From Streptomyces cirratus (GTDB lineage Bacteria; Actinomycetota; Actinomycetes; Streptomycetales; Streptomycetaceae), in NCBI RefSeq assembly GCF_014650775.1, contig NZ_BMVP01000005.1, positions 248,001 through 312,000 of the forward strand: a stretch of 64,000 bases of DNA, read 5' to 3'. The notes under the pieces are model-generated. The model was not told where the DNA came from. It saw only the letters and a program-made list of their open reading frames with translations, and searched no databases. The translations under genes were made by a program, and so were the position numbers. Positions 43,029 through 54,179 of this stretch are shown piece after piece; within the stretch, counting starts at the first letter, position 1; each line of letters begins with the position of its first letter.

Positions 43029-43839
43029 TCAGTCGTCTTCGCTTTCGAAGCTGCGCAGCAGATCGGCGGCGACGCTCACCGCGATCGTCGCGGGTTCCTT
43101 GCCGGTGATGTCCGCCAGCCCGATCGGCGTCTTGATCCGGTCGATGGTGGCCTCGTCGTGACCGCCCTCGGTGGCGAGGCGCTTGCGGAACCTCACCCAC
43201 TTGGCCGCCGACCCGATCAGCCCGATGGAGCCGAGCTGGGGGGTGCGCAGGGCGGCGTCGCACAGAGCGGCGTCCTCGGCGTGATCATGGGTCATGATCA
43301 GGACGTGGGTGCCGCGCGGCAGCTCCTCCAGCACCTCCTCGGGCAGCAGCGGCGTGTGGTGCACGTGCACCTGCGCCACCGAGTCCGCCAGTACGTCGAG
43401 CCGCTCCTTGGTGAGCATGTCCGAGCGGGTGTCGATCAGATGGAGGTCGAGGTCCTGACGCGCCAGGATGCGCGCCAGTTCCAGCCCGACGTGGCCCACG
43501 CCGAACACGGCGACCGCCCTCACCACCGGCAGGGGTTCGAGCAGTACCGAGACCGTGCCGCCGCAGCACTGCACGCCGTGCTGGTTGGTCACCTTGTCGT
43601 TCAGGGCGAAATCGATCAGCTCCGGCTCGGCCTTGCCCGCGGCGATCATCGCCCTGGACCGATCGATCGCGACGGCCTCCACATTGCCACCGCCGACCGA
43701 ACCCCACGTCTCACTCTGCCCCACCACCAGTTTCGCGCCGGCGTCGCGCGGGGCATGGCCGCGGACGGTCGCGACGGTCACCAGCACGCCGGACTCCCGG
43801 CGTGCCCGCAACCGTGCGACCGCAGCGACCCACGTCATG

Positions 43840-43847
<8 letters not shown>
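43029..43847 (-). CDS. xdhC: XdhC family molybdenum cofactor insertion protein
   Basis: A 272-residue chaperone that sulfurates and inserts Moco into xanthine dehydrogenase. Seen: 'GVLVTVATVRGHAPRDAGAK', 'GSVGGGNVE', the Rossmann loop 'VFGVGHVGLELARILA' and 'IGLIGSAAKWVRFRKRL'. It overlaps xdhB by eight bases if the first ATG is used; an ATG three codons on would leave one base between them. Confidence 0.92.
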
Positions 43848-46283
<2,436 letters not shown>

Positions 46284-46287
<4 letters not shown>

Positions 46288-47771
46288 GACGACACCGCCT
46301 CGGTGGTTTGCGCGTGCAGCTTCAGCAGGCTCTGGCCGAGCATCGCGGAACGGTAGATGGCGCTGGCGCGGTGATCGCTCATCGGCGTGCCCTCGCCCCG
46401 CAGCACGCGGGCCGCGGCCTCGACGGTCTCCGCCGACCACGGCTTGCCCTCCAGGGCCGCCTCGGTGGCGAGTGCGCGGATCGGGGTGGCGGCCACGCCG
46501 CCCAGACCGATGCGTGCCTTGCGGACGATCCCGCCCTCGATGTCGAGGGCGAAAGCGATCGCCACGCTGGAGATGTCGTCGAAGCGACGCTTGGCGATCT
46601 TGTGGAAGGCCACGACCGGCGACAGCGGCAGCGGGATGCGCACCGCGCGGATCAGCTCGTCGGGACGGCGCACGCTCTGCCGGTAGCCGGTGAAGTACTC
46701 CGCCAACGGGACCACGCGCTCGCCGTCGGCGTCGGCGAGCACCAGCGACGCCTCCAGCGCGAGCAGCACCGGCGGGCTGTCACCGATCGGGGAGCCGGTA
46801 CCCAGGTTGCCGCCAAGGGTGCCGCTGTTGCGGATGAGCCGGGAGGCGAACTGCGGGAACAGCTCGGCCAGCAGCGGGACGTCGCCGTCGAGGCGGCGTT
46901 CGATCTCGGTGAGCGTCACCGCCGCGCCGATCTCGATGTGGTCGGCTTCGACGCGCAGCTCCCGGAGTTCGGGCAGCCGGTCGATGGCGACGACGCACTC
47001 CGCCCGCCGGGAGCGGATGTTGACCTCGACGCCGTAGTCGGTGGAGCCGGCGACCACCACCGCGTCCGGCCGCTCGCGCAGCAGCTGGAGCGTTTCGGCC
47101 AGGGTGTCCTTGCGCAGGAACGTCGCGCCGTCCTGGGTGTACTCGGTGGCGACCGGTGCCGGCGGGGACTGCTCGCGGCGCTGCGCCAGCGGGTCCTCGT
47201 CGGTGGGCTCGCCGACGGCGTACGCCGCGTCGCGGATCGGGCGGTAACCGGTGCAGCGGCACAGGTTCCCGCTCAGCGCGTGCAGGTCGAAACCGTTCGG
47301 ACCGTGCTCGTGGTCGGTGCTGTCGTCCGAGCCCGAGTCCGAGTCAGAGCCCGAGTCCGCGTGCGCACAGCGGTCCGGCCGGTAGTACTCGGCGGCCATG
47401 CTGCAGATGAAGCCCGGCGTGCAGTACCCGCACTGGGAGCCGCCACGGACCGCCATCTCCTCCTGCACCGGGTGCAAGGTGGCGGGCGCGCCGGATTCAC
47501 CGACGGTGGCCAGACCCTCGGAGGTGATGATCTCCTGGCCGTCGAGCGCCGCGGCCGGGACCAGGCAGGCGTTGACCGCCACCCAGTCGGTCGGCTTGTT
47601 CACGCCGGGACGGGCCACCAGGACCGAACAGGCGCCGCACTCACCCTCGGCGCAGCCCTCCTTCGTGCCGGTGAGGCCACGCTCGCGCAGGAAATCCAGC
47701 ACCGTGGTGTGGGGTGCAGCCGGGGAAATCGGGGTTTCTTTCCCGTTGACCGTGATACGCGCCGCTACCAT
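46284..47771 (-). CDS. xdhA: Xanthine dehydrogenase, fused 2Fe-2S/FAD subunit
   Basis: A 495-residue small subunit. Two 2Fe-2S clusters are marked by 'GCAEGECGACSVL' and 'CGYCTPGF...CRCTGYRPI', and the FAD domain by 'VVAGSTDYGVEVN' and 'GTLGGNLGTGSPIGDSPPVL'. Between the cluster motifs is a Ser/Asp low-complexity insert (SDSGSDSDSGSDDSTD, about residues 139-155) not needed by the fold. AGGAC precedes the ATG. First gene of xdhABC. Confidence 0.96.
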
Positions 47772-48091
47772 GGCACGTCCTCATTTCGGCACGCGATCGA
47801 TCGGACTGTCTTAGTAGCCATTTCTGAGCTTTCTACTTCGGTGGCGCAGCTCGAGAACCCGGAGCGCAACAAATCAGCACGCGACGACGTGCCTGAGCGG
47901 TGATGGAGACGCAAAGGTGATGGAGACGCAGAGATGCCCGGGGCCTCAAAATGGGCACACCGGGAAAGGGAACTGCTCAGCAGCCGTGTGCTACACGGCC
48001 CGGAGCCCAGGCGACCTGGTGAGCGAGGCGAAGCAGTCCGGAGATGGTCGACATCCGACTTCGCCTCCTTCAAGTAGCTCACGAGTCGTTG
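47772..48091 (-). ncRNA. Structured 5' leader of the xdh operon (candidate cis-regulatory RNA)
   Basis: About 320 nt separate the predicted transcription start (near 48091) from xdhA. The 5' half folds into four successive hairpins: a long one at 48019-48082 (GTGAGC/GCTCAC plus a 9-bp GAGGCGAAG/CTTCGCCTC stem with an asymmetric 9-nt bulge), CCAGG-TCG-CCTGG, GCCGTGT-AGC-ACACGGC (47983-47999) and CTGC-TGA-GCAG. A 17-nt tandem duplication (47899-47932) follows. No known riboswitch class is recognised. Confidence 0.5.
47977..48054 (-). CDS. Candidate 25-residue leader peptide
   Basis: An open frame encoding MSTISGLLRLAHQVAWAPGR plus five residues, with AAGGAGG nine bases before its ATG. That ribosome site lies in the 5' arm of the main leader hairpin (48059-48067 region), so its translation could depend on RNA folding. 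Codon use is less GC-biased than in neighbouring genes, so it may not be coding. Confidence 0.35.
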   Translation of the reverse strand: MSTISGLLRLAHQVAWAPGRVAHGC

Positions 48092-48097
48092 ATGTCG

Positions 48098-48126
48098 AAT
48101 TTACGTCGCCGCAGTACATCGGTCAA
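48098..48126 (-). promoter_or_regulatory. Strong housekeeping promoter for xdhA
   Basis: On the minus strand TTGACC-N17-TAAATT is one of the best -35/-10 matches in the window. It points to xdhA and predicts a start near 48091. Confidence 0.75.
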
Positions 48127-48207
48127 GCCAATGTCGGGTCGATTTCATGAAGACCGACCGCTTACCGGGGCGCCCCCTCGTACGCGGAACCGAACGAACA
48201 CGTCGAA

Positions 48208-48238
48208 GGGCCCGGCACACGGGATGTGTGCCGGACCC
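48208..48238 (-). terminator. Terminator of the carbamoyltransferase operon
   Basis: CCGGCACAC-GGGAT-GTGTGCCGG (48212-48234), extended by flanking GG/CC pairs, lies 18-40 bp after the histidine phosphatase stop and before the xdh promoter. Confidence 0.75.
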
Positions 48239-48251
48239 CGGGCCTGCGGGT

Positions 48252-48878
48252 TCAGCTCAGGTGGTGCGTGTCGTTGAGCGCGCGCACCGTGGCGGTGCCG
48301 TCGACGTCGTACGTCACCGTGGACAGGGAGGCCGCTGCGACCTCCATGCGGAACAAGGTGCGCGGCGGCGCCTGGAGCGCGAGGCGGATCAGGGTCCTGA
48401 TGGGGCCGACGTGGGAGACGACCAGGACGGTGGCGCCGGCGTACCGGGCCAGGAGACCGTCCCGTACGGCGGCGGCCCGGCGGGTGACCTGTTGCATGGT
48501 CTCTCCCGCGCCCGAGGGCGCGGCCTCGGGCGAGGCGAGCCATGCGCTCAGGTCGTCCGGGTGACGTTCGCGGACCTCGGCGAAGGTCAGGCCCTCCCAG
48601 AGACCGAAGTCCGCTTCCCGCAGGTCCCGGTCCACCTGAACGCCCAGCCCGAGGCGCGCGGCCACGGACCCGGCGGTCTCCTGACAGCGCCGCATCGGTG
48701 AAGTGACGACCGCCTCGATGCCGCCGCGGCGGGCGAGGGCCTGCGCTGTGGCCTCGGCCTGGCGGCGTCCGGCCGGAGAGAGTCCGGGGTTGGATCCCCC
48801 GCTGCCGGACAGGCGCCGCTCGGGGGTGAGCAGGGTCTCGCCGTGCCGCAGCAGCACGAGCGTCGTCACGTCACTCAC
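48252..48878 (-). CDS. Histidine phosphatase family protein
   Basis: A 208-residue phosphoglycerate mutase-like enzyme. 'VLLRHGETLLTPERRLSGSG' has the RHG catalytic His, and 'VVSHVGPIRTLI' the second His; 'EADFGLWEGLTFAEV' supplies the acid. It removes a phosphate from a small molecule. The start overlaps the SRPBCC stop (ATGA). Last gene of a five-gene operon, so it may dephosphorylate an intermediate of that pathway. Confidence 0.9.
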   Translation of the reverse strand: MSDVTTLVLLRHGETLLTPERRLSGSGGSNPGLSPAGRRQAEATAQALARRGGIEAVVTSPMRRCQETAGSVAARLGLGVQVDRDLREADFGLWEGLTFAEVRERHPDDLSAWLASPEAAPSGAGETMQQVTRRAAAVRDGLLARYAGATVLVVSHVGPIRTLIRLALQAPPRTLFRMEVAAASLSTVTYDVDGTATVRALNDTHHLS

Positions 48879-49354
48879 TTCGCGGTCTTGGCGAAGTGGT
48901 CCCGTACGGCGTCGGTCTGCTGCTCCATGACGTCGATGATGGCCTCGACCACCTTGAGGTCGGCGTCCTCGGCGATCTCCAGGGTCCGCGACCAGTCGAA
49001 GAAGCTGCGGTCCGGCTCGTTGGTGATGGGGAACACGCGGATGGTGGCCTCGTAACTGGCGACTCCGCTGGTGGGGGCGACGGCCCGGTAGGACTGGGTC
49101 TTGTTGATCTCGTCCCGGGCGGCGATCTCCTGCTGGACGAGGCGGCCGTTGAGCGTGAGCTTGAAGTCGTAGCGGGCCGGGACCGTGTCCACCGAGGCCC
49201 CGTCCACCCAGGTGACGTCCCGGTGGATGTCCAGGTCGCCGGGGGAGACGATGTCCAGGATCTGCATGGCGTCACGGACGGTAGCCCACACGGTGTCCGG
49301 GTCGGCCTCGAGGACGGTCGAGTGGTACATGGTGTGCTTACGCTGGATCGGCAC
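48875..49354 (-). CDS. SRPBCC (START/Bet v1-like) family protein
   Basis: A 159-residue protein with the helix-grip pattern: 'HSTVLEADPDTVWATVRDAM' at the start, strands with 'RYDFKLTLNGRLVQQE' and a long C-terminal helix 'ADLKVVEAIIDVMEQQTDAV'. Members bind hydrophobic ligands or act as cyclases or aromatases. AAGGAG precedes the GTG start, 14 bases after the carbamoyltransferase stop. Coupled to the phosphatase gene. Confidence 0.82.
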   Translation of the reverse strand: MPIQRKHTMYHSTVLEADPDTVWATVRDAMQILDIVSPGDLDIHRDVTWVDGASVDTVPARYDFKLTLNGRLVQQEIAARDEINKTQSYRAVAPTSGVASYEATIRVFPITNEPDRSFFDWSRTLEIAEDADLKVVEAIIDVMEQQTDAVRDHFAKTAK

Positions 49355-49368
49355 GGGGTCTCCTTCTA

Positions 49369-51177
49369 CTACTGGTTGACGAGGTCGGTCTTGGCGACGA
49401 GGTGGTTCCCGAGGATCAGGTAGTCGATCTCGGTGCCCATGAAGCAGTTCAAGGCGTCGGTGGGGGTGCAGACGATGGGTTCGCCGGCGACGTTGAACGA
49501 GGTGTTGATCAGGCACGGCGTGTCGGTGAGCTCGATGAACTTACGCAGCAGTGCCGTCAGCCGTGGGGTTCCCTCGTCCGTCAGGGTCTGGATGCGGGAG
49601 GTGCCGTCCACGTGTACGGCGCCGGGGATGCGGTCCTTGTACTCGTCGCGGACGGGGAAGACGAACGTCATGTACGGGGAGCTGGTCTTGCGCCCCATGT
49701 CGAAGATCTTCGGCGCCTGCTCCTCCAGGACGAGGGGAGCGAACGGGCGGAAGGGCTCGCGGTGCTTGACCCGGGTGTTGATGATGTCCTTGATGTCGTC
49801 GAAGCCGGGGTTGGCGATGATGCTGCGGTGCCCCAGCGCGCGCGGTCCGTGCTCGACGCGGCCTTCGAACCAGCCGATGACGACCTTCTCCGTCAGCAGC
49901 TTCGCCACATGCCCGATGACCTCGTCATCGTCCAGGCGCGAGACGTGGACGCGGCCGGCGAAGGCCTCGAGGGCCTCCTCGATCGCGGCGTCGTCGTAGG
50001 CCGGCCCCAGATAGGGGGTGACGGGTGCGGCGGCGGCACGGATGCTCGCGGGATCGGTGTCGGGGTGGCCCAGCCAGGCGTGGGCCGCGGCTCCGATGGT
50101 GATGCCGGTATCGGAGGCGCCGAAGCTGACCTGCATGTCCTCGAAGCGGGAGCCCTCGAACAGCGGGGTGCTGTTCAGGCAGTTCAGGGCGACGCCGCCT
50201 TCGAACAACAGCCTGTCGAGATCCGTCCTGTCCTCCAGGTGGCGGACCTGGTGGGCGGTGGCGACGTTCAGCATCTGCTGTGCGGCGGCCGCGACGCGGG
50301 CCTTGTATTCGAGGGTGTCCTCGAAGGGTCCGAAGTACTCCTCGAACAGGGCGTCGTGACTGTGCAGGTTGTCGGTCTGGAGGGGCTTGGTGAAGGTGTA
50401 GCGGCCGTCGTCGTGCAGGGTCAGAAGATGCTCGACGAACGGGTTCGGGTTCGGTGGGGCGGTGTATCCGGCCAGGCCCATCACCTTGTACTCGTCGTTG
50501 TTGGGGACGAAGCCGAGGAAGCGGGTGATGGAGGAGAACAGGGTGCCGATGGAGTACTCGGCGCCGGTGACGGTGTCGTCGAAGACGGTGATCCGGCCGT
50601 CGCGGATCTCGCCCGTCAGGGTCGAGAAGCGTTCGGCGCGGCCGTCGCTGACGAGGAACGCGGAGTCCTTCATGCCGGCGAGGTAGTAGCCGGTCGTGGC
50701 GTGTGCCAGGTGGTGGGGGACGAAGCGGACCTTGGCGGGGTCGGGGCGGTGTCCGGTGCGGGCCTCGAAGTCCGCGAGGATCGCCTGGTGGCTGACGACC
50801 TGGTCGAACAGGTCGGAGATGTTGCCCATGAGTTCGGTCTTCGCGGCCTGCGGCGACGGCGAGCTGCGGATCCCGTCCAGGATCTCGCCCAGGATCTGGC
50901 TGGACCAGTCCCAGGGGAAGGCGAACAGGTCGACGTCCTCGAACGTGATCCCGGCTTCCCTCAGACACCAGTCGATCGCGTTCGCGGGGAAGTCGGTGGT
51001 CTTCTTCTCCCGGTTCAGACGCTCTTCCTCCACCGCGGCGACCAGGCGGCCGTCCACCAGGAGTGCGGCGGCCGCGTCGTGGCCCAAGAGGTAGTGCTTG
51101 TTGACGCCGGTCGCACCGAGGCGTTCGGAGAAGAACTCCGACACCCGGCTGAAACCGTTGCATCCAAGAACAATCAC
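49369..51177 (-). CDS. NodU/TobZ-type O-carbamoyltransferase
   Basis: A 602-residue carbamoyltransferase. The N-terminal YrdC/Kae1-like domain has 'YLLGHDAAAALLVDGRLVAA' and the metal-binding 'VPHHLAHATTGYYLA', 'LLFEGGVALNCLNS'; the C-terminal domain has 'WFEGRVEHGPRALGHRSI' and 'PCLINTSFNVAGEPIVCTP'. The family makes carbamoyl-adenylate from carbamoyl phosphate and ATP and moves the carbamoyl group to a sugar or other hydroxyl (TobZ, NodU, CmcH, novobiocin NovN). No sugar or antibiotic backbone gene is next to it. Third gene of the operon. Confidence 0.93.
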   Translation of the reverse strand: MIVLGCNGFSRVSEFFSERLGATGVNKHYLLGHDAAAALLVDGRLVAAVEEERLNREKKTTDFPANAIDWCLREAGITFEDVDLFAFPWDWSSQILGEILDGIRSSPSPQAAKTELMGNISDLFDQVVSHQAILADFEARTGHRPDPAKVRFVPHHLAHATTGYYLAGMKDSAFLVSDGRAERFSTLTGEIRDGRITVFDDTVTGAEYSIGTLFSSITRFLGFVPNNDEYKVMGLAGYTAPPNPNPFVEHLLTLHDDGRYTFTKPLQTDNLHSHDALFEEYFGPFEDTLEYKARVAAAAQQMLNVATAHQVRHLEDRTDLDRLLFEGGVALNCLNSTPLFEGSRFEDMQVSFGASDTGITIGAAAHAWLGHPDTDPASIRAAAAPVTPYLGPAYDDAAIEEALEAFAGRVHVSRLDDDEVIGHVAKLLTEKVVIGWFEGRVEHGPRALGHRSIIANPGFDDIKDIINTRVKHREPFRPFAPLVLEEQAPKIFDMGRKTSSPYMTFVFPVRDEYKDRIPGAVHVDGTSRIQTLTDEGTPRLTALLRKFIELTDTPCLINTSFNVAGEPIVCTPTDALNCFMGTEIDYLILGNHLVAKTDLVNQ

Positions 51178-51199
51178 GGTGTTCCTTCCTGTCGTGCGG

Positions 51200-52267
51200 C
51201 TACTTGACGATCAGCAGGTCGCGGAGTTCCTCACCGGCCGCGGGCGCCTGGCACAGGCCCGCGCCGGTGAACCCGGCTGCGTACAGGAAGCGGCGGGTGG
51301 GGTGCTCCCCGATGAGGGCGGTGTTGTCGGGGCTGGCGTCGAAGTCGCCGGACCACGCACGGTGCAGGCCGATGCCGTCCAGGGCCGGGAACAGGGTGCC
51401 GAGGTGCCCGGCGACGCGGCCGAGCCAGGCTTCGCGCGCCTCGCCCTCCTTGGGTGCGCCCATGGCGAGGAGGATGCGGTCCTTCCACGAGCGGATCCGC
51501 AGGCCTGATGCGGCGTGCATCGTCATCGGTATCTCGCGGTGCGGGGACGGCGGGACGTCGGTGAACAGCATCTCCATCGTGCGGGGTGCCAGCGGCAGGT
51601 CGACCGATGCCATGCCTGCCACCTCGCCGGACCAGGGCCCGGCCGTGCACACGATGGCGTCGGCCTTGATGCTGCCCTGCGGGGTGTGGACGGTGTGGTC
51701 GTCTTCGATGCGTGTGACGGGTGTGTGGGTGAACAGCCGGGCGCCGTGGTTGCGGGCGGCGGCGGCGTAGCCCCGGACGATGTCGAGGCCGTCCACGTGG
51801 TACGCCTGGGGAGACCAGGCGGCGGCCAGGACCGCGCGTTCGTCGACCAGCGGGTTGAGCTCCGCCGCTTCGCGGGCGCTGATCAGGCAGACTTCGACAC
51901 CGACGGCCCGCTGGGCCTGCTGTTCGGCCTCGAAATCGGCGATCTGCCGTGCGTCGGTGAACAGCACCATGAACCCGAGCCGCCTCATGGCGAGGGGGGC
52001 CGCGGTGTGGCGGGCGAAGTCGTGGTAGGCGTTCAGGCTGCGCACGGCCCTGCGCCCCGTGGAGGGGGCGCCCGGGAAGTAGGTGCGGACCATGCCCGCG
52101 GTGTGCGCGGACGCCCCGCCGCCGAGGCCTCCGCGTTCCAGCAGCACGGTGTTCACGCCGGCTGCGGCGAGGTGGTAGGCGGCAGAGGTTCCGATGACTC
52201 CCCCGCCGATGACGACGGCGTCGGCGCGGGCGGGCAGGGCGCTCGAGGTCTTCTCTGCTCCGGGCAC
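51200..52267 (-). CDS. DadA-like FAD-dependent oxidoreductase
   Basis: A 355-residue amine/amino-acid oxidase-type flavoprotein. 'DAVVIGGGVIGTSAAYHLAA' is the FAD dinucleotide loop, 'HTAGMVRTYFPG' is in the usual flavin-contact place, and the C-terminal 'FLYAAGFTGAGLCQAPAAGE' is typical. Likely oxidises a secondary amine or D-amino acid. GTG start two bases after the preceding stop. Confidence 0.88.
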   Translation of the reverse strand: MPGAEKTSSALPARADAVVIGGGVIGTSAAYHLAAAGVNTVLLERGGLGGGASAHTAGMVRTYFPGAPSTGRRAVRSLNAYHDFARHTAAPLAMRRLGFMVLFTDARQIADFEAEQQAQRAVGVEVCLISAREAAELNPLVDERAVLAAAWSPQAYHVDGLDIVRGYAAAARNHGARLFTHTPVTRIEDDHTVHTPQGSIKADAIVCTAGPWSGEVAGMASVDLPLAPRTMEMLFTDVPPSPHREIPMTMHAASGLRIRSWKDRILLAMGAPKEGEAREAWLGRVAGHLGTLFPALDGIGLHRAWSGDFDASPDNTALIGEHPTRRFLYAAGFTGAGLCQAPAAGEELRDLLIVK

Positions 52268-52269
52268 GG

Positions 52270-53229
52270 CTACGCGGCTCCCTCGGCGCTCTGCTGGCGC
52301 AGGTGGTCCCCGGTCTCCCACGGGTACAGCTGGAGGTTCCAGCCGCCGAGGCAGTTGATGTAGAGGGCCATCTGGCTGGTGACGGCGTAGAAGTCCCCCC
52401 GGTCGAGGCTGTCGAGGACGTCGAGGAAGCGCTGGGTGAACGCCCACAGCTTCTCCAGGCCGCAGTAGCCCAGGAACTCGGCGGGGACGCCGACCAGGAG
52501 GCGGGTCATGTGGATGAGGGAGGACATCGGCATGTCCTGGACGGCGGCGCGGACGAGTCCCCCGTAGGCGGCGTAACCCAGCGGCCGCGTCTCGCCGTTG
52601 ACGAAGAGCAGGGTGGGGAGGACGGTGCCGAAGTTGCCCGCCTGGGAGGGGATGACGCCCTGGTGGAGGCCTTCCAGCTCGACCGGGGGCGCGAGCCAGA
52701 TCTTCTCCGTCTCGGCCAGGATGTCGGCGATCAGCTGGGCGGCGGTCGCGTTGGTGGCGCGGAGCATCGGGATGCGGTGGCCGCCAGGTTCGCCCGCACG
52801 GCGGACTTCGGCGAGGATCTGCTTCTTGGTGGAGTAGACGGCGTCCCAGATCGCGGCCCCGGCTTCCAGCAGGGCGGGCATGTCCTCTTCACGGATCTGG
52901 CCGACGGGAGTGGCGGGCATCGGCTCGGTCAGAGTGCCGTACTTGATGCCCAGGTGCTGCAAGCCGGAGCAGAAGACGGTGCCGTTGGGGGCCTCGCGCC
53001 GGTCGGGGATGCGGGTGGCGTGGGGGGTGTGCAGCAGGGTGGGTATCGGCGCTACGTGGTAGAGGTGCTCCCCCGCGATGAGGGCGTGCCCCTGGAGGCT
53101 CTGGTAGGGCAGCGACTCCCAAAGGGCGTCGGCCAGCGCCGGGTTGCGGCCGTCGAGGTCGGCGGTGACCGTGATCCCCAAGTCGGGCCAGGCGATCTCT
53201 ATCTGACGTTCGGGCAGGTTCTCGGACAT
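52270..53229 (-). CDS. DUF3830/cyclophilin-like domain protein with novel C-terminal half
   Basis: A 319-residue protein. The N-terminal half is of DUF3830 type ('IEIAWPDLGITVTADLDGRN', 'VFCSGLQHLGIKYGTLTEPM', 'PATPVGQI'), a cyclophilin-like barrel often found near hydantoin, allantoin and other N-carbamoyl catabolic genes. The C-terminal half (about 140-319, mostly helical, with 'LLFVNGETRPLGYAAYGGLV') is not recognised. First gene of the operon; GGGGAAAAG precedes the ATG. Role unknown. Confidence 0.72.
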   Translation of the reverse strand: MSENLPERQIEIAWPDLGITVTADLDGRNPALADALWESLPYQSLQGHALIAGEHLYHVAPIPTLLHTPHATRIPDRREAPNGTVFCSGLQHLGIKYGTLTEPMPATPVGQIREEDMPALLEAGAAIWDAVYSTKKQILAEVRRAGEPGGHRIPMLRATNATAAQLIADILAETEKIWLAPPVELEGLHQGVIPSQAGNFGTVLPTLLFVNGETRPLGYAAYGGLVRAAVQDMPMSSLIHMTRLLVGVPAEFLGYCGLEKLWAFTQRFLDVLDSLDRGDFYAVTSQMALYINCLGGWNLQLYPWETGDHLRQQSAEGAA

Positions 53230-53281
53230 GACTTTTCCCCGTTCGTTGGTGCGGCCTGTCCGAGGAGTACATCGTCAACTG

Positions 53282-53320
53282 GCCTGATTGAGACAGGCGT
53301 TAAATACATGAACCTTGATC
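53282..53320 (-). promoter_or_regulatory. Probable promoter region of the carbamoyltransferase operon
   Basis: An AT-rich island (TTAAATACATGAACCTTGAT on the plus strand) with a GCCTG-N7-CAGGC inverted repeat (53282-53298), 50-90 bp before the DUF3830 gene. No exact consensus boxes were found. The rest of 53230-53583 shows nothing coding. Confidence 0.4.
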
Positions 53321-53583
53321 ATCCCGAGACGTGCGTTTCTACGAGAAGCAGTCCCTCCGGTTAGGGAATCCGCAGCTCAGACGGTCCGCGCGCGCGACGG
53401 CTCCGAGGCTCCCGAGCGCCGCCACGGCTCGTCCGATCGCCGGCCTTGGGAGCACTCGCGCCCGGTCGGCCCCTCGGCCGGGTGCACGGCGGCTGACGTG
53501 AACACCGACGGTACGTGGTCCGGGCGCGATGACGAGGTGGTCGCGGAGCGTGAACCGGTACGCGCGGCTTTGACGGCGGCGTA

Positions 53584-53775
53584 GAACTCGTCAGCCGGTC
53601 CGTCCAGAACACCGCCGGCCTCGCCACCGGTGTCCTGGTCTACGGGGTCGCCCTGGGCGGCATCGCCTCCGTCGCGTTCTCCTTCGTCCTGGGCGGCATC
53701 GGCGCGCGATCATCGCGGGACGCCGGCTGGCACCGCACCTGGGCAACTGGACCGCCACGCTGACGGCGGGCGCGC
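53584..53775 (+). pseudogene. Remnant of cbtA (cobalt transporter subunit)
   Basis: Translation gives 'SRSVQNTAGLATGVLVYGVA' and 'LGGIASVAFSFVLGGIG', the middle of actinobacterial CbtA, then in another frame 'GRRLAPHLGNWTATLTAGA', a part that lies about 50 residues further on in CbtA. So the ends are missing and there is an internal deletion. The partner cbtB and its riboswitch are not seen. Confidence 0.75.
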
Positions 53776-53908
53776 CCTCACCCCCCCACCGACAGCCGGC
53801 AGGGCGGCTGGAGCTTCGCCGTGGCCGTCCCCGCGCCCGCCGTCGCACGACCATCCGACGGAGCGGCTTCGCCAACCAGGACGCCGCCGAGACTGCACTC
53901 CGCCGGTT

Positions 53909-54061
53909 CCTGACGAGCCGTTCACCGGACTCGTGTTCTGCCGCTCGACGGGCGGCCGCTCCGGCCGCACCAGGTCCTCAACCGGCTCCGCCGAGGTTCA
54001 CCATCACCGCCGGCGTACCGCTCACCGTGGCGTCCAAGACGCGGCGGCACTCCACCCCTGT
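53909..54061 (+). pseudogene. Decayed tyrosine integrase fragment (copy 1)
   Basis: Reads 'DEPFTGLVFCR' and, after a deletion that removes the HxLRH box, 'ITAGVPLTV' before losing frame. The bases 54003-54061 are almost identical to 63942-64000 at the far end of the window, showing common origin. No intact integrase remains. Confidence 0.75.
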
Positions 54062-54130
54062 CGACCACCGCGAACGTCTGCAACGAGCCGCCCGGCGTGG
54101 CTGCGACCATCATGGCCCCGGACGCACGAA

Positions 54131-54163
54131 GGGCCGCCCTCCCACTCATGAGAGAACGGCCTC
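54131..54163 (-). terminator. Possible tRNA-associated terminator
   Basis: GGCCG (54132-54136) and CGGCC (54157-54161) with internal pairing, directly downstream of the tRNA fragment on the minus strand; likely the original tRNA terminator. Confidence 0.4.
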
Positions 54164-54179
54164 CGACCTGCATGAAGCA

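Noticed and set aside
47765..47821. Short frame MATKTVRSIACRNEDVPW overlapping the xdhA start
   Set aside because: It would couple well to xdhA, but has no ribosome site before its ATG.
47899..47932. 17-nt tandem duplication in the xdhA leader as a regulator-binding array
   Set aside because: Only two units, not palindromic and away from the promoter; treated as part of the leader.
53315..53584. 89-codon frame before the cbtA remnant
   Set aside because: Arginine-rich shadow-like composition, no ribosome site and no family match.
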